From Iningainema tapete BLCC-T55 (GTDB lineage Bacteria; Cyanobacteriota; Cyanobacteriia; Cyanobacteriales; Nostocaceae), in assembly GCF_014698965.1 (NCBI RefSeq), contig NZ_JACXAE010000098.1:124001-188000 (forward strand): a stretch of DNA of 64,000 bases. The letters are read 5' to 3'. A model generated the notes under the pieces. That model did no database searches, was not told the origin of the DNA, and saw nothing but the letters and a program-made list of their open reading frames with translations. The position numbers and the translations under genes are program-made. Below, piece by piece: positions 26,376 to 34,925 of this stretch; within the stretch, counting starts at the first letter, position 1; the number at the start of each line of letters is the position of its first letter.

Positions 26376-27605
26376 ATGCAGACACGTAGGCTCTTAAACT
26401 GGTGGCAAGCACTAACACCAATTTCTCGGATTTTGGCGATCGCTTTGTTCGCTCCGCTTTTAGTACTCAATGGTTGGGCTATTTCGGCAATTTTTCATTA
26501 CTTTCACTCATTAATAGTTATTTTAGTCGGAGCCTCAGTACTAGCATTTCTGCTTAACTATCCTGTAAGCTGGATGCAGCGTCAAGGTGCTAAGCGAGAA
26601 CAAGCTGCCATATTAGTCTTTTTACTCGCTTTATCGATTTTATTGGCGTTGGGTGTCACCCTCTTTCCATTAGCTTTGACTCAAGCACAACAACTGGTAG
26701 CCAGAATCCCAGAGTTAATTGACTCGGGACGTTATCAGTTAATGATGTTAAACGAAAAAGCAGAAAGTTTCGGCTTCCCAATTGGTCTTGATGCTTTGGT
26801 AGCGCAAATTAACGATCGCGTCAAGGGGCAATTACAGGCAATAGCTGGACAAGTTCTCAACCTAGCTGTGATTACACTCACCAGTTTGCTAGACTTTTTG
26901 TTGACGATGGTGCTGACTTTCTACCTCTTGCAGCATGGAGATGAACTGTGGCAAAGTTTAGTAGATTGGCTACCTGCTAAATTCCGCGATCCTTTTTCTC
27001 AAACAGTACGTCTGAGCTTTCAAAATTTCTTTCTCACCCAGCTAATTTTATCTACTTGTATGGCATCAGCCATGATTCCTACTTTTCTATGGCTGAAAGT
27101 ACCATTTGGTTTGTTGTTTGGCTTAACTATTGGCTTCATGGCTTTAGTCCCCTTTGGTGGAACGGTGGGGATAGCCACGACTACGTTGCTGGTAGCTTTG
27201 CAAGATTTTGGGATGGGGGCGAGGATGTTGGCTGCGGCAGTCATCATCCAGCAAATTCTCGAAAACTTAATTGCTCCGCGTATTTTAGGTAGTTTTACTG
27301 GGTTAAATCCTGTTTGGGTACTAATATCGGTTTTAACAGGCGCGAGAATTGGCGGACTTTTAGGTGTAATTGTGGCAGTACCATCTGCTGTTGTGATTAA
27401 GACAGCTTTAAGCGCGGTGCGTCGTCCACCTGCTACTGAAGCAAGTGAAAGTGTCATCGCTGAAGCGGAAACTCACATAGACGAGCGTGATTCCCCTGAG
27501 ATAGTTGCACCCAGTTCAGAAGTCTCAATTAATACTGAAAATTATTCTCGTAATGAAAATCAACGAAATCCGGCTAAGAATGTGGCTCCACAATTGAACC
27601 CATAA
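26376..27605 (+). CDS. AI-2E family transporter (PerM/YtqB-like)
   Basis: 409 residues with seven to eight membrane segments and the family signature GGTVGIATTTLLVALQDFG, IIQQILENLIAPRILG and GLNPVWVLISVLTGARIGGLLG. It belongs to the AI-2E/UPF0118 exporter family, which includes proteins for quorum signals and Na+/H+ exchange; the substrate here is unknown. The C-terminal 50 residues are hydrophilic and variable. The last 32 bases overlap the 3' end of the convergent serpin gene. Confidence 0.88.
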   Translation: MQTRRLLNWWQALTPISRILAIALFAPLLVLNGWAISAIFHYFHSLIVILVGASVLAFLLNYPVSWMQRQGAKREQAAILVFLLALSILLALGVTLFPLALTQAQQLVARIPELIDSGRYQLMMLNEKAESFGFPIGLDALVAQINDRVKGQLQAIAGQVLNLAVITLTSLLDFLLTMVLTFYLLQHGDELWQSLVDWLPAKFRDPFSQTVRLSFQNFFLTQLILSTCMASAMIPTFLWLKVPFGLLFGLTIGFMALVPFGGTVGIATTTLLVALQDFGMGARMLAAAVIIQQILENLIAPRILGSFTGLNPVWVLISVLTGARIGGLLGVIVAVPSAVVIKTALSAVRRPPATEASESVIAEAETHIDERDSPEIVAPSSEVSINTENYSRNENQRNPAKNVAPQLNP

Positions 27606-28893
27606 ACAAGATGCTTCCTGTTTGATTCTCTCGAATCGCACAGAAGAAAGGACGATTAACAATCATCCGAAATGGCTCTTGAGGCAGTACTGCCGATGTG
27701 GGCATGATTCCTACAGAAGTCGTAGCGGCTGCTTCAGTACCTTCTTCATTTACTTCCACAAAAGTTTTATGTTTGACGGAGCTAATCGCTAGATTTTTTC
27801 CCATCCCAGAGAAATTAGCGCGATCGCTAAAAGCCTCGCCCATACCTAAAGCTGTGAGCGCATCATTCAAAGTTACATCATAATCACTTTTGAATCGGGG
27901 TAAACGAATAAATCCTTCTCGTTTACTAAACTGAGTCATCCATTTGTCCCAGTTTTCTGAGTTCAAATTTTGGTATAAAGTTTTGAGGTTAGAATTATCT
28001 TTAGGCAGAAAAATATAAAAGCTTACCTTGCCATCTTTACCATAAGGTAAGCTTACAGCTTGAAATTGTTCGTTCTCATAATATCTGTACTTACCTGTTT
28101 GCGACATCATTGGGTGTTGTATTTGCTCACCCGATAAAAGCTGAAAAGGATGCTCTGCTGTCTGCTGTTTATCAAACTCTTGAGTCCAACTACCCTTAAA
28201 GTAGATGGCGTTAATGAGATATAGCTCCTGTGCGGGGTCAATTTTTTCAACAATTTTGTTAATTTTTCCGCGAGTATTCTCACTAACCCAGTTATTAATA
28301 ATACTTGGTGCTACTGCATCTTGAAAGTTTAAATTAGTTACCCTAGCTGTATAATAATCCCGATTTTTTTGGATAAAATCTGGTTGAAATTTGGCATCTT
28401 TGTTTGCCCAAAGTGAGTTAGCAATTGTCAGTTGTACTTTGGCATCTGGGTTTTCTAATATTTTTTTCAATGCCGCATTAGAAGTGTTAATTTGTTCCAA
28501 ACTCAACCCTTGTAACTCCAACGCTTTAGCCATTACTTCTTTTGTGCTGCCGTTAGCACCGTTGTAAGTCATAGCTAGAGCAAAGGCTACACTTGAAGGA
28601 GAAACAAAAACGTTCGCTTTTGCGTCTTCTTTCAACACTTGTGAAAAGAGTTTGAAGCCAAACTTTGTGTTAGCACTAACAATGGCATCTGGATTGAGTT
28701 TTTCTTTTGATACTGGCAATTCGGCTCGTGGCTGAGATTGAGCGTAGGCACTAGTATTGCTATTTATTTGGGAGCATCCTAATACACCCATCAGTACCAC
28801 ACCTGCAGCTGCTAGTACGTAGCGTCTCCCTAAACTAACACCGTAGCGTCTTTGCAGGAACTTTTCTTGGGCTTTGCTAAGTTTTTGCTTCAT
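27574..28893 (-). CDS. Serpin lipoprotein (serine protease inhibitor)
   Basis: About 439 residues from the ATG at 28893 (MKQKLSK), preceded by GGTGG. A lipobox LMGVLGCS marks a lipoprotein, so the inhibitor is likely anchored outside the membrane. The serpin fold is complete: NVFVSPSSVAFALAMTYNGA, NAIYFKGSWTQEFD, and the C-terminal FMGSIVEP. The reactive loop hinge EEGTEAAATTSV has small residues, the mark of an inhibitory serpin. By alignment with antitrypsin the scissile bond is in IMPTS, with P1 Thr and P1' Ser. The subtilisin-like protease gene lies immediately upstream on the same strand. Confidence 0.93.
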   Translation of the reverse strand: MKQKLSKAQEKFLQRRYGVSLGRRYVLAAAGVVLMGVLGCSQINSNTSAYAQSQPRAELPVSKEKLNPDAIVSANTKFGFKLFSQVLKEDAKANVFVSPSSVAFALAMTYNGANGSTKEVMAKALELQGLSLEQINTSNAALKKILENPDAKVQLTIANSLWANKDAKFQPDFIQKNRDYYTARVTNLNFQDAVAPSIINNWVSENTRGKINKIVEKIDPAQELYLINAIYFKGSWTQEFDKQQTAEHPFQLLSGEQIQHPMMSQTGKYRYYENEQFQAVSLPYGKDGKVSFYIFLPKDNSNLKTLYQNLNSENWDKWMTQFSKREGFIRLPRFKSDYDVTLNDALTALGMGEAFSDRANFSGMGKNLAISSVKHKTFVEVNEEGTEAAATTSVGIMPTSAVLPQEPFRMIVNRPFFCAIRENQTGSILFMGSIVEPHS

Positions 28894-28986
28894 ATTACCA
28901 CCATTATCCCAAAGTCTTCCTAAATGACTATGGCATTGCCGCAACAAAGTTATATGGCGGTTACACTTTTAGCAACAACAGATATA

Positions 28987-30576
28987 TTACTTTATGGGTA
29001 TAGCCCACCAAGCTAAAGCGTAGGGTTGTATAGGTTCATTTACTTGTTGGCGAAAGTGGACGCGAATTTTATAATTACCTGTAGTAGGAACAGGGCAAAA
29101 AATGTGTTCTACGTTATCTATATCGCTAATGGAAGAACATGCTTGTCCGGCATCTGTATTGGCTGAATCAGCTTTTACTATATAAAGATCAAGGTTGTTT
29201 AAACCGCGATCGCGAAACTCTTCCCCTTCATCATACTGACTATTATTATTTTGATCTTCTAACTCAACCAATCTATCCCAAGTGAGAGTAATAGCAACAA
29301 AACTTCCTCCCTGTAAAGGTTTTGCTAAAACATATTCCGCAGAAGTCCCAACATTTACTTGATTGTAATCCCAGCCCATTGCTGGTAAAATTTGAGATGG
29401 TCGCCACTGTCCAGCACTGAACTGTTGGTAAGCGCGAAAGGCATTTAAATGACCGGCTCCCATTTGCGCATCTAAAGGAATTTTGGGATCTTGATATGCA
29501 TCTGAAACTAACCAGTCTTGGTTCTGTTTATCAACAATTGTGCGTGTCATTCCTAAACGCCAGCCATCACCATTGTCTTTAATTTTGTCAGATGAATTGA
29601 GCAACACAGCTTTCATTACTTGGTGTCGGCGAGAATCTGTAGTCCAATTAAGTTTTTTTGCTCTGAGTTGGCGATCGCCAAATTCCTGCAGCAGTGCCAC
29701 AGTAGCTGTCACTTGAGGTGCGGCAAAAGAAGTACCTGTTACTTTATTCGATTTACCATCAGGATTAAGCAAGAATATATTACTCCCAGGCGCAACTAAA
29801 CTAATAGAACGACGTTGACCAATATTGATCTCTTTTCCGGCGAGCCTACTAGTAACACCAACATTTGCACCCGCCAAATTAGAAACGTCAACTTTATTAA
29901 AAATTCCGCCGCGTTTGGATGAAAAAGCCACGTTCATTGCGTTATAATTATCAGTAGGTATGGGAATTCCTCCCTTGCCTTGATTACCAGCAATTAGATA
30001 CAAAACATCGTGAACTCGACTAGACCAGTCAACGCACAGGGTTAGTAAAGCTCTACCATCAAGCACCGCTTCTGGTCGTGGATCTCGGTTGAGTGGTTCG
30101 CCAAAACTAAAATTAATCGCCCGGACATCACCGCCATTTTGTCGTGCAACATGTTGTGCAGACAGACACTCTTCCGGTTGACCGATATTTTTACTTGCCC
30201 CCACAGCCGATGAATATAATTTTGCTCCTGGGGCAACACCTGGAAAAGCTTTGTCTCGACTAACCATCACTGAAGCTACATTATAAGCGTGAGAGTCAAC
30301 ACTACTATTTGACTTTGCCGGTCCGTTACGCAAGAAAACAGCTGCAAGATTTACTGAGCGATTCTTGGACACGGCTTTATCCCAGCCGAACATACCTGGA
30401 CGCCCAATTTCCACCTGACCAATAGCGATCTTACGACCAATTAAATTGTACGGTGGTAGGTGTAACCTGAGTGCATCAATACCATTGACTCCAAAGGGAG
30501 TTTCAAAAGCTAGTACTGGCAAACTCACACAAGTGGCACTTAATCCCCAAATAATCCAGGTTAGTTTTTTGCTCAT
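28987..30576 (-). CDS. Secreted S8 (subtilisin-family) serine peptidase
   Basis: 529 residues. An N-terminal signal peptide ends near SLPVLAFE. The catalytic His is H96 (DSHAYNVASVM), the oxyanion Asn is in IAGNQGKGG (N198), and the nucleophile is S283 in GTSFAAPQ. The position of the catalytic Asp (usually VAVIDTG) reads IGQVEIGRPG, so Glu56 replaces Asp. After the catalytic domain comes a C-terminal part with a beta-sandwich-like pattern, including a DQNNNSQYDEGEEF calcium-binding-like loop and a Cys pair. It lies 93 bases upstream of the serpin on the same strand and probably shares its transcript. Confidence 0.85.
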   Translation of the reverse strand: MSKKLTWIIWGLSATCVSLPVLAFETPFGVNGIDALRLHLPPYNLIGRKIAIGQVEIGRPGMFGWDKAVSKNRSVNLAAVFLRNGPAKSNSSVDSHAYNVASVMVSRDKAFPGVAPGAKLYSSAVGASKNIGQPEECLSAQHVARQNGGDVRAINFSFGEPLNRDPRPEAVLDGRALLTLCVDWSSRVHDVLYLIAGNQGKGGIPIPTDNYNAMNVAFSSKRGGIFNKVDVSNLAGANVGVTSRLAGKEINIGQRRSISLVAPGSNIFLLNPDGKSNKVTGTSFAAPQVTATVALLQEFGDRQLRAKKLNWTTDSRRHQVMKAVLLNSSDKIKDNGDGWRLGMTRTIVDKQNQDWLVSDAYQDPKIPLDAQMGAGHLNAFRAYQQFSAGQWRPSQILPAMGWDYNQVNVGTSAEYVLAKPLQGGSFVAITLTWDRLVELEDQNNNSQYDEGEEFRDRGLNNLDLYIVKADSANTDAGQACSSISDIDNVEHIFCPVPTTGNYKIRVHFRQQVNEPIQPYALAWWAIPIK

Positions 30577-30590
30577 TGGTTAATTGTCAG

Positions 30591-30611
30591 TTTGTCATTT
30601 GTCATTTGTCA
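30591..30611. repeat. Three tandem TTTGTCA heptamers
   Basis: Three exact head-to-tail copies (30591-30597, 30598-30604, 30605-30611) in the divergent region between the protease and rpe. Confidence 0.85.
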
Positions 30612-30729
30612 TTGGGAATTGAATTAACGTTTCCCTATGAACAAATTTCTATTTCTAAAAAGGCGGGATCAAAGATATGAAGGTTTGTTACAATACTTAC
30701 AGACCAGGACGCTTAACAACCCACTAGCC

Positions 30730-31437
30730 ATGACCCAAACCAACAACCGCAAGCCCATTGTTATTGCTCCATCTATTTTATCAGCAGATTTTAGTCGTCT
30801 GGGAGACGAAGTTCGCGCCGTAGACGAGGCGGGAGCAGACTGGATTCACGTCGATGTGATGGACGGTCGCTTTGTACCCAATATTACCATAGGTCCTCTG
30901 GTAGTGGAGGCGCTTCGTCCGGTTACGCAAAAACCACTGGATGTCCACCTAATGATTGTGGAACCAGAAAAGTATGTGGAAGACTTTGCGAAGGCTGGTG
31001 CAGATCATATCTATGTTCATTGCGAACACAATGCATCGCCTCACTTACACCGTACTTTGGGACAAATCAAAGAACTTGGTAAAAAAGCTGGTGTTGTACT
31101 CAATCCATCCACTCCTTTAGATTTGATTGAGTATGTGCTGGAACTTTGCGATCTGGTTCTAATTATGAGCGTAAACCCTGGTTTTGGTGGTCAAAGTTTC
31201 ATTCCTGAGATGGTACCCAAAATCCGCAAGCTGCGTCAAATGTGTGATGAACGCGGTTTAGATCCTTGGATTGAAGTAGATGGAGGACTAAAAGCTAACA
31301 ATACTTGGCAAGTTTTGGAAGCAGGCGCAAACGCGATTGTTGCAGGTTCAGCTGTATTTAAAGCTAAAGATTATCGTCAAGCAATCGCCGATATCCGTAA
31401 CAGCAAACGTCCTACTCCAGAACTAGCAAAAGTTTAG
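30730..31437 (+). CDS. rpe: Ribulose-phosphate 3-epimerase
   Basis: 235 residues from the ATG at 30730 ([20 protein letters not shown]), the family's usual start; the open frame continues upstream to 30637 without homology. It interconverts ribulose-5-phosphate and xylulose-5-phosphate in the Calvin and pentose-phosphate cycles. Hallmarks of the TIM barrel are [44 protein letters not shown] and VDGGL with VAGSAVF. A TTACAATAC-like -10 lies near 30690. Four bases overlap the convergent gene. Confidence 0.97.
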   Translation: MTQTNNRKPIVIAPSILSADFSRLGDEVRAVDEAGADWIHVDVMDGRFVPNITIGPLVVEALRPVTQKPLDVHLMIVEPEKYVEDFAKAGADHIYVHCEHNASPHLHRTLGQIKELGKKAGVVLNPSTPLDLIEYVLELCDLVLIMSVNPGFGGQSFIPEMVPKIRKLRQMCDERGLDPWIEVDGGLKANNTWQVLEAGANAIVAGSAVFKAKDYRQAIADIRNSKRPTPELAKV

Positions 31438-31967
31438 ATTGTACAGACGCCCCAGTGGGGCGTCTTTGCGCTGTCTCTACAGTGTAAAGCGAAGCCAATA
31501 CTAGCAATTGCTACTAGACCTAACGCACCAAAATTTTCTGGAATCGATTGGGAGTTACAATTGGGGCGATCGCAATTTAACTCGTTGTCGCTATCATCAA
31601 CAACTGATTGATATCGGTATATTGATATATTCTCTGGATGTGAAATATATACCAAGTTTCCTTTATAGGATATAATTTGTGACTCTTCGTTATTAGACTG
31701 ACTACTCTGTTGGATGTTGACGACAGAATTTCTACTTAAGGAAACCTGATAGTCAATTTCTGGAGACATCAATCTGACACGCTCACGTTGGATAGATTCT
31801 ACAGCACTGTACATCCCATCCACGGCTAGTGTGTCACTTTCTTCTTCTGGTTCAATAGAATTAGCCTGCTCTTGCCCTGTAATAAACATTGCAGTTCCCA
31901 CAGCAGAGAATGTTGCTACGACACCAGCTTTCAGTAGCTTTTGTGTCATTATGTCAAATTTGTTCAT
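31434..31967 (-). CDS. PEP-CTERM-like exported protein with repeat-encoded tail
   Basis: 177 residues. A hydrophobic N-terminal segment ([18 protein letters not shown]) suggests export. Near the C-terminus [21 protein letters not shown] resembles a PEP-CTERM sorting signal, with PEN in place of PEP. Such signals are normally followed by a few basic residues and the stop. Here a further tail (about residues 163-177, [15 protein letters not shown]) is encoded by a family-B hairpin repeat that seems to have replaced the original 3' end. The middle is hydrophilic and unrecognised. It overlaps the convergent rpe gene by four bases. Confidence 0.55.
   Translation of the reverse strand: MNKFDIMTQKLLKAGVVATFSAVGTAMFITGQEQANSIEPEEESDTLAVDGMYSAVESIQRERVRLMSPEIDYQVSLSRNSVVNIQQSSQSNNEESQIISYKGNLVYISHPENISIYRYQSVVDDSDNELNCDRPNCNSQSIPENFGALGLVAIASIGFALHCRDSAKTPHWGVCTI
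31445..31465. repeat. Hairpin repeat family B, inside two gene ends
   Basis: AGACGCCCC-AGT-GGGGCGTCT, perfect 9-base arms, with a further GTCTCTAC at 31471-31478. It follows the rpe stop by 7 bases and encodes the end of the convergent protein. Confidence 0.88.
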
Positions 31968-32196
31968 TCAACTCACTTTAACAATCAGGTAAACGGTGGT
32001 GGTAGAAGTTACCCGGTAGTGATATTTACTAGCCTGGAAATAAACAAATCGCTGACTGTAATAATTTTAATGGTAGTTTTTCAAATATCCAGTAATTATT
32101 TTTACTATTTCAGCAGTTAAAATCAACTATTTTTACTTAGCTTTACGCAGATTTTACACTTTACACGTAAATGTGTTGAGAATATAAAATACATGA

Positions 32197-32227
32197 GCAG
32201 CCCGGTTTCTTTAAGAAATCGGGCTGC
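32197..32227. repeat. Hairpin repeat family A, diverged copy
   Basis: GCAGCCCGGTTTCT (32197-32210), TTA, AGAAATCGGGCTGC (32214-32227): 14-base arms with one mismatch. The outer ends differ from the other copies in a compensated way, so base pairing is kept. It is downstream of the CsbD gene. Confidence 0.85.
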
Positions 32228-32251
32228 GGAAATTACAAAAAGTAGCACAAA

Positions 32252-32434
32252 TTAGTCGATACTTTTCTTGATGTTATCTTTTACGTCTTCAACACCGTGA
32301 CGTAGTTCACTTTCAGCTTGCTTTGCTTTACCTTCTGCTTTATCTTCAGGATCGCCAGTTACATTTCCCAATGCTTCTTGAGCTTTTCCTTCAACGTTTT
32401 TAGCTGCTGCTTTTGCTCTATCTTCTAAGCTCAT
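32252..32434 (-). CDS. CsbD family stress protein
   Basis: 60 residues, highly charged, with the CsbD pattern LEDRAKAAAKNVEGKAQEA, LGNVTGDPEDKAEGKAKQ and a helical tail ending VKDNIKKSID. CsbD-like proteins accumulate under general stress; their biochemical role is unknown. AGGAGAGC precedes the ATG (minus strand), a good ribosome site. Monocistronic, with a family-A hairpin just downstream that may end the transcript. Confidence 0.9.
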   Translation of the reverse strand: MSLEDRAKAAAKNVEGKAQEALGNVTGDPEDKAEGKAKQAESELRHGVEDVKDNIKKSID

Positions 32435-32565
32435 TTTGCTCTCCTTTGTTTTTATAAAACTGAGAATTATTTTGTTATCACATATACAACTTAGCTTAAA
32501 GTTTTGGTTCTAGCCTTCCACCACAAGATACATTAATGCTCTCTACAAAAAGAGATAACACAATA

Positions 32566-32603
32566 AAAACCCAGTTCCTTCAAAAGAAATAAACCGGGTT
32601 TTT
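32566..32603 (-). terminator. Family-A-like hairpin acting as terminator
   Basis: AAAAACCCAGTTCCTTC and its partner GAAATAAACCGGGTTTTT form an imperfect stem. On the minus strand it ends in TTTTTATTG, 23 bases past the stop of the leftward gene at 32626. Confidence 0.65.
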
Positions 32604-32625
32604 GTCATAACTAATATTTTTTGGT

Positions 32626-32967
32626 CTAATCTAGAAAACCCATTAAAGAATCAGCATCGTCAATCTCATTTGATGCTACTGGACGATTACCCATGACTGA
32701 GTATGTCTCAGAAATTACCAACTCACTAGAAGCAATGGGACGAATACCAGAAAAGTTAATAGTATCAACAATGTGCATTGAGTTTGCCGCAATGGGACGT
32801 AATCCCATAATGTTCTGTGTCTCAACAATTTGCAAATCACTGTGAGTAATAGGTCTTTCTCCCGCTACAGAGAGTGTACCATGTACTTCTAGTGGATGCT
32901 GCGATTCTATTTGTACTGGTGTATTACCATTTTCGGTAGTACTATCCTGGTTATTTTTAACTGCCAT
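32626..32967 (-). CDS. Small protein with four GxRPIA repeats
   Basis: 113 residues. After a 30-residue polar N-terminus, four units of about 20 residues repeat: GERPITHSDLQIVET, GLRPIAANSMHIVDT, GIRPIASSELVISET and GNRPVASNEIDD. The pattern is G-x-R-P-[IV]-x-x-S/N-x-[LMI]-x-[IV]-x-[ED]-T. The end is acidic (DADSLMGFLD). No signal peptide, Cys or membrane segment. I recall related anonymous proteins in other cyanobacteria but no function. A GGGGGGAAACC stretch precedes the ATG on the minus strand. Confidence 0.7.
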   Translation of the reverse strand: MAVKNNQDSTTENGNTPVQIESQHPLEVHGTLSVAGERPITHSDLQIVETQNIMGLRPIAANSMHIVDTINFSGIRPIASSELVISETYSVMGNRPVASNEIDDADSLMGFLD

Positions 32968-33339
32968 GCTAGGTTTCCCCCCTGAAAATTTCTTTGCTGC
33001 TATTAACCTAAATCCTGAGTATTGTTAACTAAACTTAACAATACTTAAGAAATTATTTTTCTCTATATATTCAAAGTTTAACTTTAAATAAGCAATTGTA
33101 TATAACTATGTTTAAAACTGATCAATAAGTAAAGATAAATTGTAAAGTATAGTTACAAAAAATGGACAAGATTACTATTGTGTGTATTAGGATTTGAGTC
33201 ATGACATTTTTGGATTCGTGCAGTTAGAAATGTAGCGATCGCCGCAAAATTTGAGCAAACTACAAACATCGTTATAAATTATAAATAGCTGTAACACTTG
33301 ACTTGTTCAGGCTAGTTTTCATTCTGCAAAGGTTTAAAA
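32968..33339. other. AT-rich divergent intergenic region
   Basis: About 370 bases between the GxRPIA-repeat gene and the site-2 protease gene. AT-rich with one HIP1-like site; I see no RNA gene, repeat or known operator. Confidence 0.45.
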
Positions 33340-34863
33340 ATGTTTACTTCATCAGAAACACCCATTATCGCCTCTATTGTGCTGGTTGTTTTCGGCATTT
33401 TGAGTTGGGGCTTCTATCGCGCCAGACCTTATGGTAAGTTAGGAATATTAGCTTGGTTACAGTCAGTGGTATTAATGACTCCTTGGCTGCTGTTTTTTGG
33501 TTTGTTTGCGGCAGGGATTTACATCAACATAGTTGGTGTACTGTTTTTGTTAGTGGCTTCGGCTGGATTATACATATATATAGGAAGACAATTACGTAAC
33601 GCTGGGCAAGATGCCATACTTAGGCAGCGGGCAAACAGTCGGATTGCCGACGAAACAGCACAGCGAACTACTTCCATAGAGAATTCTGACGGTTTAGCAG
33701 TACCTTCGCCACAACCAAAACCTAACGTAATCACGATTCCTGAAGAAGACTTGAACGCAATTAGAAGTATTTTTGGCATAGATACATTTTTTGCGACAGA
33801 AACGATCGCCTATCAAGAAGGAGCTGTATTCAGAGGTAATCTGCGGGGAGAACCAGAAGTGGTTCACAACCGTCTCATAACCAGTTTACAGGAACGTTTA
33901 GGTGATAAATATCGTCTATTTCTAGTAGAAAGCACGGATGGAAAACCTGTAGTAATTGTGCTACCTAGCCTTAACGATCCGCGCCCCATGACAACTGCCC
34001 AAAAAGTATTTGCAGTTGTATTGCTTGTGGCAACTATTACCACCTGTTTTGAAGCAGCAGGTTTACTACTTAACTTTGATTTGTTTAGTACCCCAGAACG
34101 GTTGCCACAAACTTTGCCTATCGGTGTTGGTGTTTTATTAGTGTTAGTCGCTCACGAAATCGGTCATTGGGTACTTGCCCATCGTCACCAAATCCGTCTC
34201 AGTTTACCTTTCTTTCTCCCCGCAGTGCAAATTGGCTCTTTTGGTGCAATTACTCGCTTTGAGTCTTTATTACCTAACCGCAAAGTATTATTTGATATCG
34301 CTTTAGCAGGACCGGCAGCAGGGGGGATTGTTTCTTTACTTATGCTGGTAACTGGGTTGTTACTCTCCCATTATAATTTAGCATTGGGTTTTAGTCCCAA
34401 AGCGTTTCAATTACCAAAGGAGTTTTTCTCCGGCTCTATTTTAGTAGGAACTTTGGCACGGGTTGTTCTCGGTTCTGCTTTACAATCGTCGGTAGTCAGT
34501 ATACATCCGTTGGTAGTTATTGGTTGGTTGGGTTTGATTATCACTGCTTTGAACTTAATGCCCGCCGGACAACTGGATGGAGGTAGAATTGTTCAAGCTA
34601 TATATGGACGCAAAACCGCAGGCAGGTTAACACTGGCAACTTTAATTTTGTTGGGGTTAGTGTCTTTGGCTAATCCTTTGGCTATGTATTGGGCGATAGT
34701 TATTCTCTTTTTACAACGGGATTTAGAACGCCCCAGCTTGAATGAAATCAGCGAACCAGATGATGCACGCGCTGCTTTAGGTCTTTTGGCTTTATTCTTA
34801 ATGATTGTTACCCTTCTACCTTTAGCTCCCGGTTTGGCTGGGCGGTTGGGAATTGGAGGGTAG
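33340..34863 (+). CDS. Site-2 protease family (M50) intramembrane metalloprotease, EGY-like
   Basis: 507 residues with two N-terminal membrane segments, a soluble region (about 90-215), then six or more membrane segments. The zinc site is HEIGHW (H272, E273, H276), and the third ligand is D413 in NLMPAGQLDGGR. The domain order and the segment VFRGNLRGEPEVVHNRL match the cyanobacterial/plastid EGY1-type proteases, which cleave membrane substrates within the bilayer. The stop is fused to the start of a family-B hairpin repeat, probably a terminator. Monocistronic. Confidence 0.9.
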   Translation: MFTSSETPIIASIVLVVFGILSWGFYRARPYGKLGILAWLQSVVLMTPWLLFFGLFAAGIYINIVGVLFLLVASAGLYIYIGRQLRNAGQDAILRQRANSRIADETAQRTTSIENSDGLAVPSPQPKPNVITIPEEDLNAIRSIFGIDTFFATETIAYQEGAVFRGNLRGEPEVVHNRLITSLQERLGDKYRLFLVESTDGKPVVIVLPSLNDPRPMTTAQKVFAVVLLVATITTCFEAAGLLLNFDLFSTPERLPQTLPIGVGVLLVLVAHEIGHWVLAHRHQIRLSLPFFLPAVQIGSFGAITRFESLLPNRKVLFDIALAGPAAGGIVSLLMLVTGLLLSHYNLALGFSPKAFQLPKEFFSGSILVGTLARVVLGSALQSSVVSIHPLVVIGWLGLIITALNLMPAGQLDGGRIVQAIYGRKTAGRLTLATLILLGLVSLANPLAMYWAIVILFLQRDLERPSLNEISEPDDARAALGLLALFLMIVTLLPLAPGLAGRLGIGG

Positions 34864-34908
34864 AGACGCCCCGCCGGAGCAAGAGACGTTACATGTAACG
34901 TCTCTACA
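34862..34908. repeat. Double family-B repeat
   Basis: TAGAGACGCCCCGCCGGAGC followed by the near-perfect palindrome AGAGACGTTAC-AT-GTAACGTCTCT (34882-34905). It lies between the convergent site-2 protease and glycosidase-like genes. Confidence 0.88.
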
Positions 34909-34925
34909 TACGTTAACTATTTACC

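Noticed and set aside
27020-27457. Long minus-strand frame opposite the AI-2E transporter gene
   Set aside because: The plus strand has a complete family match; the opposite frame has no domain.
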